Below are positions 13,894 to 14,982 of a DNA stretch of 14,982 bases, piece by piece; the first letter of the stretch is position 1; every line of letters starts with the position of its first letter. The translations under genes were made by a program, and so were the position numbers. Origin of the DNA: CAZGMJ01 sp964649005. Its GTDB lineage: Bacteria > Planctomycetota > Phycisphaerae > Sedimentisphaerales > Anaerobacaceae. The notes under the pieces are model-generated. The model saw only the letters and a program-made list of their open reading frames with translations, was not told where the DNA came from and searched no databases. The DNA is taken from NCBI GenBank assembly GCA_964649005.1, contig CAZYMD010000125.1:1-14982 (forward strand). The letters are read 5' to 3'.

Positions 13894-14967
13894 TCAGTGT
13901 CTCTTATGTTTCTTGGCGGACTTGATAAACCGCCCGAAATTCCGGTCCTTCTTCCGCTTCTCAGCATACGAAAGATCGTGATAGTCGCTTTCCTTCTGCA
14001 ACTTGATGTAGATCTGGTGCCGCTCCTCGCTAACCTCACCTGCAGCGACCGCCCCCAGCACAGCGCATCCAGGCTCCTGGGTATGGCTGCAATTAGGGAA
14101 CCGGCAGCTCAGGGCAAGCTCGCAGATATCCGAGAAGCTCTCTTCCACTGCGTCACCGGCGCCAAGAAGACCAAGCTCACGCATGCCGGGCGTGTCAATC
14201 ATCATAGCGCCATTGTCGAGCACAAGCAGTTGACGTCGTGCCGTAGTATGCACCCCTTCCCCAGTCATGCTGACCGCCTTTGTCTCAAGCACGTCCCGAC
14301 CAAGCAGCCGGTTGATGAGAGTTGTCTTGCCGACCCCTGACGACCCGATCAGGCAATACGTCTTGCCCGCTTCCAGTAGGCTCCTGAATTCATCCAGCCC
14401 GCAGCCCGTCACATTGCTAATAGGGACAAGTCGAGCAGAAATGCCAACGCCCCTTATCTTGTCAACCAGCACAGCTAACTCTTCCTCAGTAACCGTATCC
14501 GTCTTGCTCAGAATAACCAACGGATCGATATTCCCTTCCTCCACAGCTACGAGATATCGTTCGAGCCTTCGTATATTGAAATCGTAGTTACACGACTGAA
14601 CAATAAAGGCAACATCCAGGTTGGTCGCGATCATCTGAAAATCCACCGTCTTGCCAGAACTCTTGCGCCGTAGGACAGTCTTCCTGGGCAAAACCGCATG
14701 AATAATCGCCAGCTCATCCGACGCATACTCGACACACACCCAATCACCAACACAGGGCATATCGCAAGCGGATTCAACCCCAAACCGATACTTACCCGAA
14801 AGCTCCGCACTAACCTCGCTGCCCTCGCCGCCCTCACCCTGCTCGCCGCGCACAAGAAAAGCCCCCCGATCAACAGTCATCACCCTCGCCAAACTCTGCC
14901 CAGCCTGCAACACACCCTCTACCCGAGAGCTAAACCAATCCTCAAAACCAAGATCACGTATATCCAT
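13894..14967 (-). CDS. rsgA: Ribosome small-subunit-dependent GTPase RsgA
   Basis: RsgA is a circularly permuted GTPase that helps mature the 30S subunit. The 357-residue protein has an N-terminal OB-fold (about 15-100, including CVGDWVCVE). The permuted motifs follow in order: G4 LSKTD (153-157), G1 GSSGVGKTT (208-216), G2 within HTTARRQ (240-246) and G3 DTPGMREL (258-265). The zinc knuckle is C288, C293, H295 and C301 (CRFPNCSHTQEPGC). A basic tail ends AKKHKRH. All catalytic and zinc residues are present and the length is normal. The start is uncertain by four codons: ATG 14967 begins MDIRDLGFEDWF, like relatives, but AAGAAGG lies only two bases upstream. GTG 14979 is the alternative, and its ribosome binding site would lie beyond the window. 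It is convergent with the HEAT/propeller gene. Confidence 0.95.
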   Translation of the reverse strand: MDIRDLGFEDWFSSRVEGVLQAGQSLARVMTVDRGAFLVRGEQGEGGEGSEVSAELSGKYRFGVESACDMPCVGDWVCVEYASDELAIIHAVLPRKTVLRRKSSGKTVDFQMIATNLDVAFIVQSCNYDFNIRRLERYLVAVEEGNIDPLVILSKTDTVTEEELAVLVDKIRGVGISARLVPISNVTGCGLDEFRSLLEAGKTYCLIGSSGVGKTTLINRLLGRDVLETKAVSMTGEGVHTTARRQLLVLDNGAMMIDTPGMRELGLLGAGDAVEESFSDICELALSCRFPNCSHTQEPGCAVLGAVAAGEVSEERHQIYIKLQKESDYHDLSYAEKRKKDRNFGRFIKSAKKHKRH

Positions 14968-14982
14968 AACCTTCTTCACACA

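Overview
This window looks like chromosomal DNA from a PVC-group bacterium, most likely a heterotrophic planctomycete of the Phycisphaerae type. This is inferred from gene content, not from any marker gene. The supporting signs are a pseudopilin with an exact H-X9-DG motif, a Tat-exported Gfo/Idh/MocA oxidoreductase, a very large secreted HEAT plus calcium-loop beta-propeller protein, and a secreted GH16 polysaccharide hydrolase. These sit among ordinary housekeeping genes (rny, ymdB, rsgA). No tRNA, rRNA, CRISPR array, transposase, integrase or phage gene was seen.

Layout. Positions 1-132 hold the start of a secreted protein on the minus strand that runs off the left edge. A 398-base divergent intergenic region follows, with a good sigma-70 type promoter (385-413) for a YccF-family membrane protein gene at 531-902. 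Next, on the minus strand, come a 77-residue membrane protein (1020-1253), a degenerate 20-bp tandem repeat (1311-1390), the GH16 hydrolase (1453-3360), a YmdB-type metallophosphoesterase (3446-4297) and RNase Y (4448-6025). The rny-ymdB order matches the neighbouring pair known in Bacillus, but here a terminator-like hairpin lies between the two genes. Upstream of rny is a roughly 800-base stretch without a normal-sized gene. It contains several hairpins and, at its far end, a promoter, a strong ribosome binding site and a 15-codon hydrophobic open frame, all reading toward rny.

Positions 6834-13542 form the most interesting unit: a PAS-AraC regulator on the minus strand with its own near-consensus promoter, divergent from a plus-strand set of three genes. 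These encode the H-X9-DG pseudopilin (7778-8596), the Tat-exported oxidoreductase (8711-10021) and the 1156-residue HEAT/PA14-like/seven-calcium-loop protein (10072-13542). Spacing of 114 and 49 bases suggests co-transcription. The simplest reading is a ligand-controlled locus for binding and oxidising a sugar or related compound at or outside the inner membrane. The substrate cannot be read from the sequence.

Positions 13543-13893 are a repeat-containing intergenic region with a weak terminator candidate, a REP-like palindromic element and a 17-bp imperfect direct repeat. The window ends with rsgA on the minus strand (13894-14967).
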